Below, in pieces: positions 8,902-18,657 of a DNA stretch of 64,000 nt. The stretch spans positions 1 through 64,000 of the forward strand of contig NZ_LGDG01000085.1 in the NCBI RefSeq assembly GCF_001279775.1. Reading direction: 5' to 3'. Made by a program: the position numbers and the translations under genes. How positions within the stretch are numbered: the first letter of the stretch is position 1; each line of letters starts with the position of its first letter. The notes beneath the pieces were generated by a model that worked only from the letters and a program-made list of their open reading frames with translations, was not told the origin of the DNA and searched no databases. This DNA comes from Streptomyces sp. MMG1533. Its GTDB lineage: Bacteria > Actinomycetota > Actinomycetes > Streptomycetales > Streptomycetaceae.

Positions 8902-9550
8902 ATGGGGGTCACCGCGTATCCGAAAGAGCGGCTGGAGGAGGCGGCTCGGGGGGCTCGTACGTTGTCGGAAGCGTGCGGGAGATTGGGGGTGGATCCGAAG
9001 AGCTGGAAGCGGCGGTACATCTCCCAACGAATGAAGAAACTGGGGTGGATGTCTCGCACTTCGAGCGCGAGGGGCCAAGTGGACGAGGGAGATCCTTGAG
9101 CCGGTGGTCGCTGCATCGTCGAGCGTCAACGAGGTCCTACGGCGACTCGGGCTCGATGTAGTCGGCGGTCACCACACGAACATCTCGCGTCGTATCAAGG
9201 CTTACGGCATCAACACCTCCCACTTCACGCCAGTGATCCCCACGGAGCGGCAGCGGCACAACCAGCGCCGTCGGTCTGCCGAGGAGATCCTCACCGAGGA
9301 CACGTCGACCCACGCCATGCGGGTCCCGAGCAACCGTCTGAAGCGGGCGATGGGCCAGCTGGGCATGGAGGAGCACTGTGCCCTGTGTGGGATCGAAGGG
9401 GAGTGGCTCGGAGAGCCGCTCCCTCTTGAGGTCGACCACATCGACGGCAACTGGCGGAACAACCGCATCGAGAACCTGAGGCTTCTTTGCCCCAACTGCC
9501 ACTCGACGACGGACAGTTACCGAGGACGCGGCAAGGGGCGTGCCTCGTGA
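8902..9550 (+). pseudogene. HNH endonuclease with helix-turn-helix repeats, two frameshifts
   Basis: The gene starts MGVTAYPKERLEEAARGA after a GGGAGGGG ribosome binding site. Two repeat units are recognisable, each ending in SHF: SEACGRLGV with VDVSHFE, and NEVLRRLGLDV with INTSHF. An HNH domain with two CxxC pairs follows (CALCG, CPNCH) around EVDHIDGNWRNNRIENLRLL. Continuity needs one base more in the GGGG run at 9042-9045 and one more near GGGG at 9071-9074. The intact 3' part from GTG 9104 (148 residues) still encodes the whole HNH domain. Sequencing error in the G runs is the alternative to true decay. Confidence 0.75.
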
Positions 9551-10225
9551 CCAGCGGCGTGCAGTACACGCACGAGCGCCTGGTCGAGGCAGCAGCTCGG
9601 TGTTCCGACCTCGTCGAGGTCATTGCCTTTTTCGGCACCCGGCCATACGGCTACCTCCGCAAGTACCTCACCATGCGATTTGCCCACTTCGCCATCGACA
9701 TCTCACACTTCGCCCCCTGCAGCCGGTCCGCCCGGCCCACACGCGACGCGTTACGGGCGGCCGTCACCGAGTCCTCCTCCATGGCGGAGGTGCTACGCCG
9801 CCTAGGCTGCACGAACAACGGTGCGCAGCGGAAGAAGCTGCACAAGTGGATCGCCGATGATCACCTGACGACGGCACACTTCCTGGGGCAGGCACACCAG
9901 CGGGGAAGGCCGGCCCCGAACGCCAAACGGCCTGAGGATGTTCTGGTACAGCACCAGGGCAAACAGCGGACGCCGACAAAGCGCCTACGCCGAGCGCTCA
10001 TCGAGGTCGGCATAGCCGAAGAGTGCGCCAGGTGCGGCACTGGCCCGGAATGGCTCGGCAGGCCCATGACCCTGGAGATCGATCACATCAACGGGGACTG
10101 GCGGGACGACTGTCGGCGACGACAGACGCGAGAACCTGCGATTGTTGTGCCCCAACTGCCACGCCATCACCAGCACGTGGTGCCGAGGAGGCCGACGACG
10201 CACTGAGTTGCGCCCAGTAGAGTAA
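9547..10225 (+). pseudogene. second HNH endonuclease paralogue, frameshifted in the HNH motif
   Basis: This gene overlaps the previous one by 4 bases (GTGA) and has the same plan: HTH-like units ending IDISHFA and TTAHFLG, then an HNH domain with CARCG and EIDHINGDWRDD. After that point about 13 extra bases (10111-10123, flanked by repeated GACGAC) shift the frame. The expected RRENLRLLCPNCHAITSTW continues in another frame to TAA at 10225. Without correction the protein ends in an unrelated tail near 10206. A TTA codon at 9751 would make it dependent on the bldA tRNA. The tandem paralogues look like a mobile-element or homing-type remnant beside a tRNA gene. Confidence 0.72.
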
Positions 10226-10235
10226 GCAACGCTGC

Positions 10236-10310
10236 GGGCCCGTACCCCAGCTGGCAAGAGGGCGCCGGTTTAGGTCCGGTGTGTCGTGGGTTCGAGTCCC
10301 ACCGGGCCCA
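10236..10310 (+). tRNA. tRNA with anticodon UAG (Leu by code) and a short variable arm
   Basis: All arms are present. The acceptor pairs GGGCCCG with CGGGCCC and has discriminator A at 10310. The D arm is CCC/GGG with a GG-containing loop. The anticodon stem GCCGG/CCGGT holds loop TTTAGGT, giving anticodon UAG. The T arm is GTGGG-TTCGAGT-CCCAC. The variable region is only GTGTC, five bases, while bacterial leucine tRNAs are class II with a long variable arm. CCA is not encoded. A terminator hairpin follows at once. Confidence 0.8.
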
Positions 10311-10319
10311 CAGGAAAAC

Positions 10320-10357
10320 AAGGCCCCGCATCTTCGATTCAAAGGTGCGGGGCCTTT
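10320..10357. terminator. intrinsic terminator after the tRNA and rdgB
   Basis: AAGGCCCCGCA pairs with TGCGGGGCCTT and is followed by TCTGT on the plus strand. It lies between the tRNA and the convergent rdgB gene and can serve both. Confidence 0.85.
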
Positions 10358-10365
10358 CTGTAAGC

Positions 10366-10968
10366 TCAGCCCAACAGCTCCCGCACCACCGGCACCAACG
10401 CCCGGAACGCCTGCCCCCGGTGGCTGATCGCGTTCTTCTCCTGCGCGCTCAGCTCGGCGCACGTCCGCGTTTCGCCCTCCGGCTGGAGGATCGGGTCGTA
10501 GCCGAAGCCGTTCGTGCCGGTCGGCGTGTGGCGGAGGACGCCGCGGAGCCGGCCCTCGACCACCCTCTCCGTGCCGTCCGGCAGGGCCAGCGCCGCCGCG
10601 CAGGCGAAGTGGGCGCCCCGATGCTCGTCGGCGATGTCGGAGAGCTGAGCCAGCAGCAGGTCCAGGTTCGCGCGGTCGTCCCCGTGCTGCCCCGCCCAGC
10701 GGGCGGAGAAGATGCCGGGGGCGCCGTTCAGGACGTCCACGCAGAGGCCGGAGTCGTCGGCCACTGCGGGCAGGCCTGTTGCCTGGGCGAGGGCGTGGGC
10801 CTTCAGCAGGGCGTTCTCGGCGAAGGTGACGCCGGTTTCCTTGACGTCGGGGACGTCGGGGTAGGCGTCGGCGCCGACGAGGTCGTGGGGGAGGTCTGCG
10901 GCGGCGAGGATCGCGCGGAGTTCGGTGATCTTTCCGGCGTTGCGGGTGGCGAGGATCAGGCGGGTCAT
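10366..10968 (-). CDS. rdgB: RdgB/HAM1 family non-canonical purine NTP pyrophosphatase
   Basis: The 200-residue enzyme hydrolyses ITP, dITP and XTP to monophosphates and so keeps deaminated purines out of nucleic acids. It has the N-terminal LATRNAGKITEL motif, VADDSGLCVDVLNGAPG with the catalytic Asp, ARWAG, GTNGFGYDPI and the C-terminal SHRGQAF motif. Its length is that of the family. RNase PH (rph) lies upstream on the same strand beyond a lipoprotein gene, a neighbourhood seen in many bacteria. Confidence 0.96.
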   Translation of the reverse strand: MTRLILATRNAGKITELRAILAAADLPHDLVGADAYPDVPDVKETGVTFAENALLKAHALAQATGLPAVADDSGLCVDVLNGAPGIFSARWAGQHGDDRANLDLLLAQLSDIADEHRGAHFACAAALALPDGTERVVEGRLRGVLRHTPTGTNGFGYDPILQPEGETRTCAELSAQEKNAISHRGQAFRALVPVVRELLG

Positions 10969-11020
10969 GGGGTCCAGTATTCCGGCCCCATGGCCCTCGC
11001 CTCTCCCCGGTTTCCCGGTT

Positions 11021-11050
11021 GACCTACGGCGTGCAGACCTACGGCGTGCA
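11021..11050. repeat. 15-bp tandem duplication over a lipoprotein gene's stop
   Basis: GACCTACGGCGTGCA occurs twice head to tail at 11021 and 11036, and GACCT follows again. Read on the minus strand, each copy encodes the C-terminal Cys-Thr-Pro and the TAG stop, so the gene ending is exactly duplicated downstream. Confidence 0.9.
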
Positions 11051-11443
11051 GACCTTCGTCAGTTCGCCCGCCGCGTCCGTGATCGGGCTGAGGTCGGGGG
11101 TGTTGTCCCCGTTCTCGACGGAGGTGCGGACGTTGGTGACGGCCTCGCTGAGGTTGTCGACCGCCTTGTTGACGTCGGCGTTGTCGGTCTTGTCGCCTAT
11201 CTCGTCGAGGTTCTTGTCGATGGAGTCGAGGGACTCCTCGAGCTGCGTCGGGTCGTTCGACGCGTTCTCCACGGCCTGCTGGAGGTCGGTGACGCTGTCG
11301 GCGATGGCGTCGGCGGTCTGGACGCAGTCCAGTGCCTTGCTGACGGCGTCGCAGCCGGTGGTGAGGCCGGCCGTCAGTCCGACGGCGGCCACCGCGGCAA
11401 CGATGGCGATTCGGCGACTTCGGCGGCGTCGGCTCGCGGCCAT
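11039..11443 (-). CDS. small secreted lipoprotein of unknown function
   Basis: The 134-residue protein has an Arg-rich n-region (AASRRRRSRR), a hydrophobic stretch and a lipobox LTTGC with the lipidated Cys near residue 31. The mature part is acidic and largely alpha-helical, with heptad-like Leu/Val spacing (DSVTDLQQAVENASNDP, DSIDKNLDEIGDK), suggesting a coiled coil. It ends KVCTP, and this end is duplicated at 11021. The ATG at 11443 has GGGAGGG well placed upstream. No family is recognised. It may be an envelope-attached helical protein. Confidence 0.8.
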   Translation of the reverse strand: MAASRRRRSRRIAIVAAVAAVGLTAGLTTGCDAVSKALDCVQTADAIADSVTDLQQAVENASNDPTQLEESLDSIDKNLDEIGDKTDNADVNKAVDNLSEAVTNVRTSVENGDNTPDLSPITDAAGELTKVCTP

Positions 11444-11591
11444 GGATCTGTTCCCTCCCGTTGACAGCAGGACCCTTGTCGGCCCCTCATGCTGGCCGGG
11501 CGCACAGCGGTCAGCCGTACGCCCGTACCGGTAATGACGCGAGGACGGTCGGCCGGGTTGCGCCTGGCGGCCGTCCTCCTTGGTGCGCCCT

Positions 11592-12329
11592 TTACTTTTC
11601 GAGGACCGTATCAAGTGCCTTGCGCTGCAAGGCGGCCAGGTCTGTGCAGCCGGCGACGGCGAGGTCGAGGAGGGCGTTGAGTTCGTCGCGGGCGAAGGGT
11701 TCGGCCTCGGCCGTGCCCTGGACCTCGACGAAGCGTCCGTCGCCGGTGCAGACGACGTTCATGTCGGTCTCGGCGCGGACGTCCTCCTCGTAGCAGAGGT
11801 CCAGCAAGGGCACCCCTCCCACGATTCCGACCGACACCGCGCTCACCGTTCCCGTCAGCGGCTGGCGGCCGGCCTTGATCAGCTTCTTGCCCTGGGCCCA
11901 GGAGATGGCGTCGGCGAGTGCGACGTATGCGCCGGTGATGGCCGCGGTGCGGGTGCCGCCGTCGGCCTGGAGCACGTCGCAGTCGAGGACGATGGTGTTC
12001 TCGCCGAGTGCCTTGTAGTCGATGACCGCGCGCAGGGAGCGGCCGATGAGGCGGCTGATCTCGTGGGTGCGGCCGCCGATCTTGCCGCGGACGGATTCGC
12101 GGTCGCCGCGGGTGTTGGTGGCGCGGGGCAGCATCGAGTATTCGGCGGTGACCCAGCCCTCGCCGCTGCCTTTGCGCCAGCGCGGGACGCCTTCGGTGAC
12201 GGAGGCGGTGCAGAAGACCTTCGTGTCGCCGAAGGAGACGAGGACGGAGCCCTCGGCGTGCTTGCTCCAGCCGCGTTCGATGGTGACCGGGCGGAGTTGT
12301 TCGGGGGTGCGGCCGTCGATTCGAGACAT
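11592..12329 (-). CDS. rph: ribonuclease PH
   Basis: The 245-residue phosphorolytic 3'-5' exoribonuclease trims tRNA 3' ends. It begins [20 protein letters not shown] and contains the conserved [30 protein letters not shown] (phosphate-binding Arg) and [20 protein letters not shown] motifs. It ends with the [13 protein letters not shown] helix typical of the family. The length is standard. It probably shares transcripts with the lipoprotein gene and rdgB downstream. Confidence 0.97.
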   Translation of the reverse strand: MSRIDGRTPEQLRPVTIERGWSKHAEGSVLVSFGDTKVFCTASVTEGVPRWRKGSGEGWVTAEYSMLPRATNTRGDRESVRGKIGGRTHEISRLIGRSLRAVIDYKALGENTIVLDCDVLQADGGTRTAAITGAYVALADAISWAQGKKLIKAGRQPLTGTVSAVSVGIVGGVPLLDLCYEEDVRAETDMNVVCTGDGRFVEVQGTAEAEPFARDELNALLDLAVAGCTDLAALQRKALDTVLEK

Positions 12330-12425
12330 GGCGTTGAGCCTAGCCGTACCTGCGGAAGGGGCCCCTCCCGCGGTGGGAAAGGGCCCCTGTCGAGTGAGTG
12401 CACAGCCCTTGCGGGGCGCGCGGGT

Positions 12426-12659
12426 TCACATCATGTCTTCGATTTCCGCGGCGATGGGGTCGGCGTCGGTGCCGATGACGACCTGGATGGCGGTGCCCAT
12501 CTTGACGACGCCGTGGGCGCCGGCGGCCTTCAGGGCGGCCTCGTCGACCTTGGCGGCGTCGATGACCTCGGTCCGGAGGCGGGTGATGCAGCCTTCGACC
12601 TCTTCGATGTTGTCGATGCCGCCGAGCCCGGCAACGATCTTCTCAGCCTTGCTGGCCAT
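12426..12659 (-). CDS. nagF: PTS glucose/GlcNAc-family EIIB component
   Basis: The 77-residue single-domain EIIB has the phosphorylation-site Cys24 in EEVEGCITRLR and the family's GVVKMGTAIQVVIG segment. In most bacteria this domain is fused to EIIC. In streptomycetes it is separate, and this matches NagF, which accepts phosphate from EIIA (Crr) and passes it to incoming N-acetylglucosamine at NagE2. GGGAG sits before the ATG. The gene diverges from nagE1, and a DasR-like site lies between them. Confidence 0.92.
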   Translation of the reverse strand: MASKAEKIVAGLGGIDNIEEVEGCITRLRTEVIDAAKVDEAALKAAGAHGVVKMGTAIQVVIGTDADPIAAEIEDMM

Positions 12660-12775
12660 GTTGTTTCTCCCTGATCCGAACCGCTTTTTCGCAGTAACCC
12701 ACAGTTGGCCCATCTTTGCGAGCGATCGCGCCGCACGTCCCGAAGGATGACGTCACAGCACCGAAATCGTCCGTA

Positions 12776-12791
12776 GCTGGTCTACACCACC
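12776..12791. promoter_or_regulatory. DasR-responsive element (dre) candidate
   Basis: GCTGGTCTACACCACC matches the Streptomyces DasR operator consensus (ACTGGTCTAGACCANT type). It lies in the nagF-nagE1 divergent region, 20 bases before the nagE1 ATG and about 120 bases before nagF. DasR represses GlcNAc uptake genes and is released by glucosamine-6-phosphate. Confidence 0.85.
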
Positions 12792-12811
12792 TGACAGGCG
12801 GTCGCCAAACC

Positions 12812-14122
12812 ATGAGTGCCGAGAACTCCGGGAGTGCCGAGTCGGCGGTGAGCCCCTCGCGCACTCGTTGGAACAACGTGTTCCAGGGGCTGCAGAAGAT
12901 GGGGCGCAGTCTTCAGCTCCCCATCGCGGTACTCCCGGCCGCGGGCATCCTCAACCGGCTGGGGCAGCCGGACGTGTTCGGGGACGACGGGCTCGGCTGG
13001 ACGAACATCTCGAAGGTGATGGCGGGCGCGGGTGGTGCGCTGCTCGACGGTTCGCTGGGGCTGCCGCTTCTGTTCTGTGTCGGTGTGGCGATCGGCATGG
13101 CGAAGAAGGCGGACGGTTCGACGGCGCTCGCGGCGGTGACGGGCTTTCTCGTCTACTACACCGTGTTGCGCCAGTTCCCGGAGGACTGTCCTGACGGGGC
13201 GAAGGCCGTTCCCAACATCGGCTGTCTGGCGACGGTCGAGGGCACGGTGACGGCGTTCACGTTCGAGAACCCGGGGGTGTTCGGCGGGATCATCATGGGT
13301 CTGATGTCCGCCTACTTCTGGCAGCGGTACCACCGTACGAAGCTGGTGGACTGGCTCGGCTTCTTCAACGGGCGGCGGCTGGTGCCGATCATCATGGCGT
13401 TCGTGGCGATCGCGTTCGCGGCGGTGTGCCTGTGGATCTGGCCGCCGATCGGTGACGGCCTGGAGAACTTCAGCGACTGGCTGGACGGCCTGGAGGCGTG
13501 GGGGGCGGGCATCTTCGGCGTGGCGAACCGCGCCCTGCTGGTGATCGGGTTGCACCAGTTCCTGAACGTGCCCATCTGGTTCCAGTTCGGCAGTTACACC
13601 AAGCCGGACGGCACGGTGGTGCACGGTGACATCAACATGTTCCTGGCGGGCGACCCGGATGCGGGTCAGTTCACCTCGGGCTTCTTCCCGATCATGATGT
13701 TCGCCTTGCCGGCGGCGGCGCTGGCGATCACGCACTGTGCGAGGGCGAGCCGGCGCAAGGAGGTCGGCGGTCTGATGCTGTCGGTGGCGCTGACGTCGTT
13801 CGTCACCGGGATCACCGAGCCGATCGAGTACTCGTTCCTGTTCGTCGCGCCGCTGTTGTACGTGGTGCACGCGCTGCTGACGGGTGTGTCGATGGCGGTG
13901 ACGTGGGGGTTCGGGGTGCACGACGGCTTCAGCTTCTCGGCGGGTCTGATCGACTACGTCATCAACTGGAATCTGGCGACGAGACCGTGGGGGATCATCC
14001 CGATCGGCTTGTGCTTCGCTGTCGTCTATTACGTGATCTTCCGTTTCGCGATCACGAAGTTCGATCTGAAGACACCGGGTAGGGAGCCGGAGGAGGAGGT
14101 CGAGGACGTCACCAAGGTGTAG
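12812..14122 (+). CDS. nagE1: PTS EIIC component, GlcNAc/glucose family
   Basis: The 436-residue EIIC membrane protein has about ten helices. It carries the marker segments LQLPIAVLPAAGILNRLGQ, KKADGSTALAAVTGFLVYYT, the GITEPIEYSFLF substrate loop and a C-terminal PGREPEEEVED tail. It lacks EIIA and EIIB domains, as expected where NagF is separate. It is a close paralogue of the next gene. In S. coelicolor the second copy (NagE2) is the proven GlcNAc permease and the role of NagE1 is unclear. The ATG at 12812 follows the DasR site closely. Confidence 0.9.
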   Translation: MSAENSGSAESAVSPSRTRWNNVFQGLQKMGRSLQLPIAVLPAAGILNRLGQPDVFGDDGLGWTNISKVMAGAGGALLDGSLGLPLLFCVGVAIGMAKKADGSTALAAVTGFLVYYTVLRQFPEDCPDGAKAVPNIGCLATVEGTVTAFTFENPGVFGGIIMGLMSAYFWQRYHRTKLVDWLGFFNGRRLVPIIMAFVAIAFAAVCLWIWPPIGDGLENFSDWLDGLEAWGAGIFGVANRALLVIGLHQFLNVPIWFQFGSYTKPDGTVVHGDINMFLAGDPDAGQFTSGFFPIMMFALPAAALAITHCARASRRKEVGGLMLSVALTSFVTGITEPIEYSFLFVAPLLYVVHALLTGVSMAVTWGFGVHDGFSFSAGLIDYVINWNLATRPWGIIPIGLCFAVVYYVIFRFAITKFDLKTPGREPEEEVEDVTKV

Positions 14123-14212
14123 CCCGGCAGTCAGCCGTACAAACAGGTAGCCCACAGTAGCTTTCCCGTCACGGGAATCGTGGGTTCCTTATGCGTCCTT
14201 CATCGTGCTACA

Positions 14213-14245
14213 ACAGGTCTACACCACTGAGTGGTGTAGACCACC
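14213..14245. promoter_or_regulatory. double, inverted DasR-type operator before nagE2
   Basis: GGTCTACACCAC (14216-14227) and GTGGTGTAGACC (14231-14242) form a perfect 12-bp inverted repeat with a 3-base spacer. Each arm contains the core of a DasR element, so two operators overlap head to head, ending 17-20 bases before the nagE2 ATG. Confidence 0.9.
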
Positions 14246-14261
14246 ACCCGATGGAGGAAGT

Positions 14262-15566
<1,305 letters not shown>

Positions 15567-15599
15567 GACCCCCGCTCCACCAAGCCGTACGGCACGACG

Positions 15600-15632
15600 A
15601 AGGCCCCGGAACCGGGAAGGTTCCGGGGCCTT
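15600..15632. terminator. intrinsic terminator after nagE2
   Basis: A perfect 14-bp stem, AAGGCCCCGGAACC with GGTTCCGGGGCCTT, has a GGGAA loop. It lies between the convergent nagE2 and metallo-hydrolase genes. Confidence 0.9.
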
Positions 15633-15649
15633 CGTGCACGTACAAAGCT

Positions 15650-16402
15650 CTAGATCTCGTACGACTTCCCCGGCGCCGCCAGTTCCACCGGACCGTCGTA
15701 CGTCGCGCGCGCGTCGGCCAGGTTGACCTGGGGGTCGGTCCACGGGGGGATGTGGGTGAGGACCAGGCGGCGGGCTGTTGCCCTGCTCGCCGTCTCGCCC
15801 GCCTCGCGGCCGTTGAGGTGCAGGTCGGGGATGTTCTCCTTGCCGTGCGTGAAGGCGGCCTCGCACAGGAACAGATCGGTGTCGCGGGCCAGTTCCTCCA
15901 GGGCGGGGCTGATGCCGGTGTCGCCCGAGTACGTCAGGGACTTGCCGGCGTGCTCGACGCGGATGCCGTACGCCTCCACGGGATGGGCCACGCGTTCGGT
16001 GTGGACCGTGAACGGGCCGATGTCGAAGGTGGAGGGCTTGACCGTGTGGAAGTCGAAGACCTCGCTCATGGAGGAGGCGGTGGGGGTGTCCGCGTAGGCC
16101 GTGGTGAGGCGGTGCTCGGTGCCCTCGGGGCCGTAGACCGGGATCGGGTCGCAGCGGCCGCCGTCGTGGCGGTAGTAGCGCGCGACGAAGTACGCGCACA
16201 TGTCGATGCAGTGGTCGGCGTGCAGATGGCTGAGGAAGATCGCGTCGAGGTCGTAGAGACCGCAGTGGCGCTGCAGCTCGCCAAGGGCACCATTGCCCAT
16301 GTCGAGAAGCAGCCGGAAGCCGTCGGCCTCGACGAGGTAGCTCGAGCAGGCCGATTCCGCGGACGGGAACGACCCCGAGCAGCCGACGACGGTGAGCTTC
16401 AT
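15650..16402 (-). CDS. metallo-beta-lactamase fold hydrolase (RNase Z/AtsA-like)
   Basis: The 250-residue protein has the zinc signature HLHADHCIDM (HxHxDH) near residue 68, plus downstream SGDTG and a late LVLTHIPPW His. It begins MKLTVVGCSGSFPSAESACS, as in the ElaC/arylsulfatase-like branch. It could be a phosphodiesterase or nuclease of the RNase Z superfamily, but no tRNA-binding exosite arm is obvious. The ATG at 16402 was chosen because the protein family starts there. It is convergent with nagE2 and divergent from the MazF-like gene across 214 bases. Confidence 0.88.
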   Translation of the reverse strand: MKLTVVGCSGSFPSAESACSSYLVEADGFRLLLDMGNGALGELQRHCGLYDLDAIFLSHLHADHCIDMCAYFVARYYRHDGGRCDPIPVYGPEGTEHRLTTAYADTPTASSMSEVFDFHTVKPSTFDIGPFTVHTERVAHPVEAYGIRVEHAGKSLTYSGDTGISPALEELARDTDLFLCEAAFTHGKENIPDLHLNGREAGETASRATARRLVLTHIPPWTDPQVNLADARATYDGPVELAAPGKSYEI

Positions 16403-16616
16403 AAAGCAGAAACCTCCGCTGGCGGGAACTTTTCTGGGAAGGAGACGGGGGTCGTGCGGTCCGTCGAGCGTAAGGCGCAAAACTCGCGGTCGCTCCTCCA
16501 CCAGGGGCTGTTGTGTGCGAACTCACCTGTGGTGTCACCGGTTCGGCTGGACCAGGGGCGTGCGGGGCGCGCAAGAAGGCGGGCGGGGGTGAATGCGCGC
16601 CGGTACCGTCGTGCCC

Positions 16617-17078
16617 ATGGATACGTCCTGGTGGCTCGCGCTCGCGGCCCTCGTGTTGCTCGCGATCGTCGCCACGCTCGTCGACGGGTGGGGGCGCGGG
16701 CGGCGTCCCGCGGGGCGGCGGACCCGGCCGCCGGGGCGTCCGACGCGGCCGGGCGGGCGGGGCAGGACACGTCCGCGGCCTGCGGAGATCTGGTGGGCGA
16801 ATGTGCCCTACGAGGACGGGCCCGGGGGCAAGGACCGGCCCTGTCTGGTGCTGGTGGTGCACGGGGACCGGGCGACCGTCGCGAAGATCACCAGCAAGTA
16901 CCACGACGAGCGGGCCGGGGTGATCCCGTTGCCGCCGGGTGCGGTGGGCGATGCCCACGGGCGCGCGAGCTTCCTGGAAACGGACGAGCTGCGCGAGGTG
17001 CCGGTGTGGGAGTTCCGGCGGAGGGTGGGGGTGGTGGACCCGGTCCTGTGGGACCAGGTCCGTCACCTCGCCACGTGA
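16617..17078 (+). CDS. membrane-anchored PemK/MazF-like protein
   Basis: The 153-residue protein starts with one transmembrane helix (WWLALAALVLLAIVATLV, residues of about 4-21). An Arg/Pro/Gly-rich linker of about 35 residues follows, then a PemK/MazF-type domain: EIWWANVPYEDGPGGKDRPC, CLVLVVHGDRATVAKITSKY and the terminal WDQVRHLAT helix. The GGKDRPCLVL loop matches the MazF beta1-beta2 RPxLV motif. There is no antitoxin gene next to it. Whether it is an RNase, an inactive relative or a binding domain cannot be told from sequence. Confidence 0.78.
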   Translation: MDTSWWLALAALVLLAIVATLVDGWGRGRRPAGRRTRPPGRPTRPGGRGRTRPRPAEIWWANVPYEDGPGGKDRPCLVLVVHGDRATVAKITSKYHDERAGVIPLPPGAVGDAHGRASFLETDELREVPVWEFRRRVGVVDPVLWDQVRHLAT

Positions 17079-17085
17079 TCAGGCC

Positions 17086-18042
<957 letters not shown>

Positions 18043-18052
18043 TCAGCGGGCC

Positions 18053-18331
18053 TTAGACCATGCCGCCGGCCACGGCCGGCAGGATCGTGACGTTGTCGCC
18101 GTCGGCGAGCTTGGTGGTGATGCCGTCGAGGAAGCGGACGTCCTCGTCGTTCAGGTAGACGTTGACGAAGCGGCGCAGCTCGCCGCCGTCCACGATGCGG
18201 GCCTGGATGCCCGCATGCCGGGTCTCGAGGTCGGCGAAGAGCTCGGCGAGGGTGTCCCCGGTGCCCTCCACGGCCTTCTGGCCGTCGGTGTACGTGCGGA
18301 GGATGGTCGGGATGCGGACCTCGATGGCCAT
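18053..18331 (-). CDS. cysO: MoaD/ThiS-family sulfur carrier protein CysO
   Basis: The 92-residue ubiquitin-like protein starts MAIEVRIPTILRTYTDGQKA and ends ILPAVAGGMV. The Gly-Gly that must carry the thiocarboxylate is followed by Met-Val, so the last two residues would need removal, probably by the Mec JAMM protease encoded at 19731. AGGAG lies 9 bases before the ATG. cysM follows in the same operon, and a Cys-containing leader peptide precedes it by about 120 bases. Confidence 0.92.
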   Translation of the reverse strand: MAIEVRIPTILRTYTDGQKAVEGTGDTLAELFADLETRHAGIQARIVDGGELRRFVNVYLNDEDVRFLDGITTKLADGDNVTILPAVAGGMV

Positions 18332-18449
18332 GGCTCAGGGCTCCTGTCGGAAGGTGTTCGGGTCGGTGGGCGCGCGGCAGCGCTGTACAGCGGGGCTGGT
18401 GCGGATCAGGCGCCGCGGCTCACGGGCCGTACGGCGGCAGGGGGCAGCG

Positions 18450-18545
18450 TCAACAGATGGCGCTGGCGAGCCTGCACAGGTCGACGTGCAGCCGCGCCAC
18501 GAGCAGCATGCCCGGCGTCTTTTCGCTCACGTCGTGGGAAACCAT
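18450..18545 (-). CDS. 31-residue putative cysteine leader peptide
   Basis: A short ATG-initiated frame encodes a peptide whose C-terminal half is LLVARLHVDLCRLASAIC. It ends with a Cys codon directly before TGA and has another Cys seven residues earlier. Peptides with this RLHVDLCR pattern recur before sulfur-assimilation genes in streptomycetes. It precedes cysO-cysM in the same direction, so ribosome stalling at Cys codons under cysteine starvation could control the operon. It is too short for routine gene finders. The ribosome binding site is weak. Confidence 0.75.
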   Translation of the reverse strand: MVSHDVSEKTPGMLLVARLHVDLCRLASAIC

Positions 18546-18657
18546 GGGCTCATCGTATCGATTCCCGGTCGGGGTCCCGGAGTGTGATCCCACATTCCGG
18601 ACGGATTCCGGCCGGGGAGTGAGACCGTACTGCTCAGGCGGGCCCGTGAAGGACCGC

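Noticed and set aside
10236..10310. bldA tRNA
   Set aside because: bldA reads UUA with anticodon UAA. This gene has UAG.
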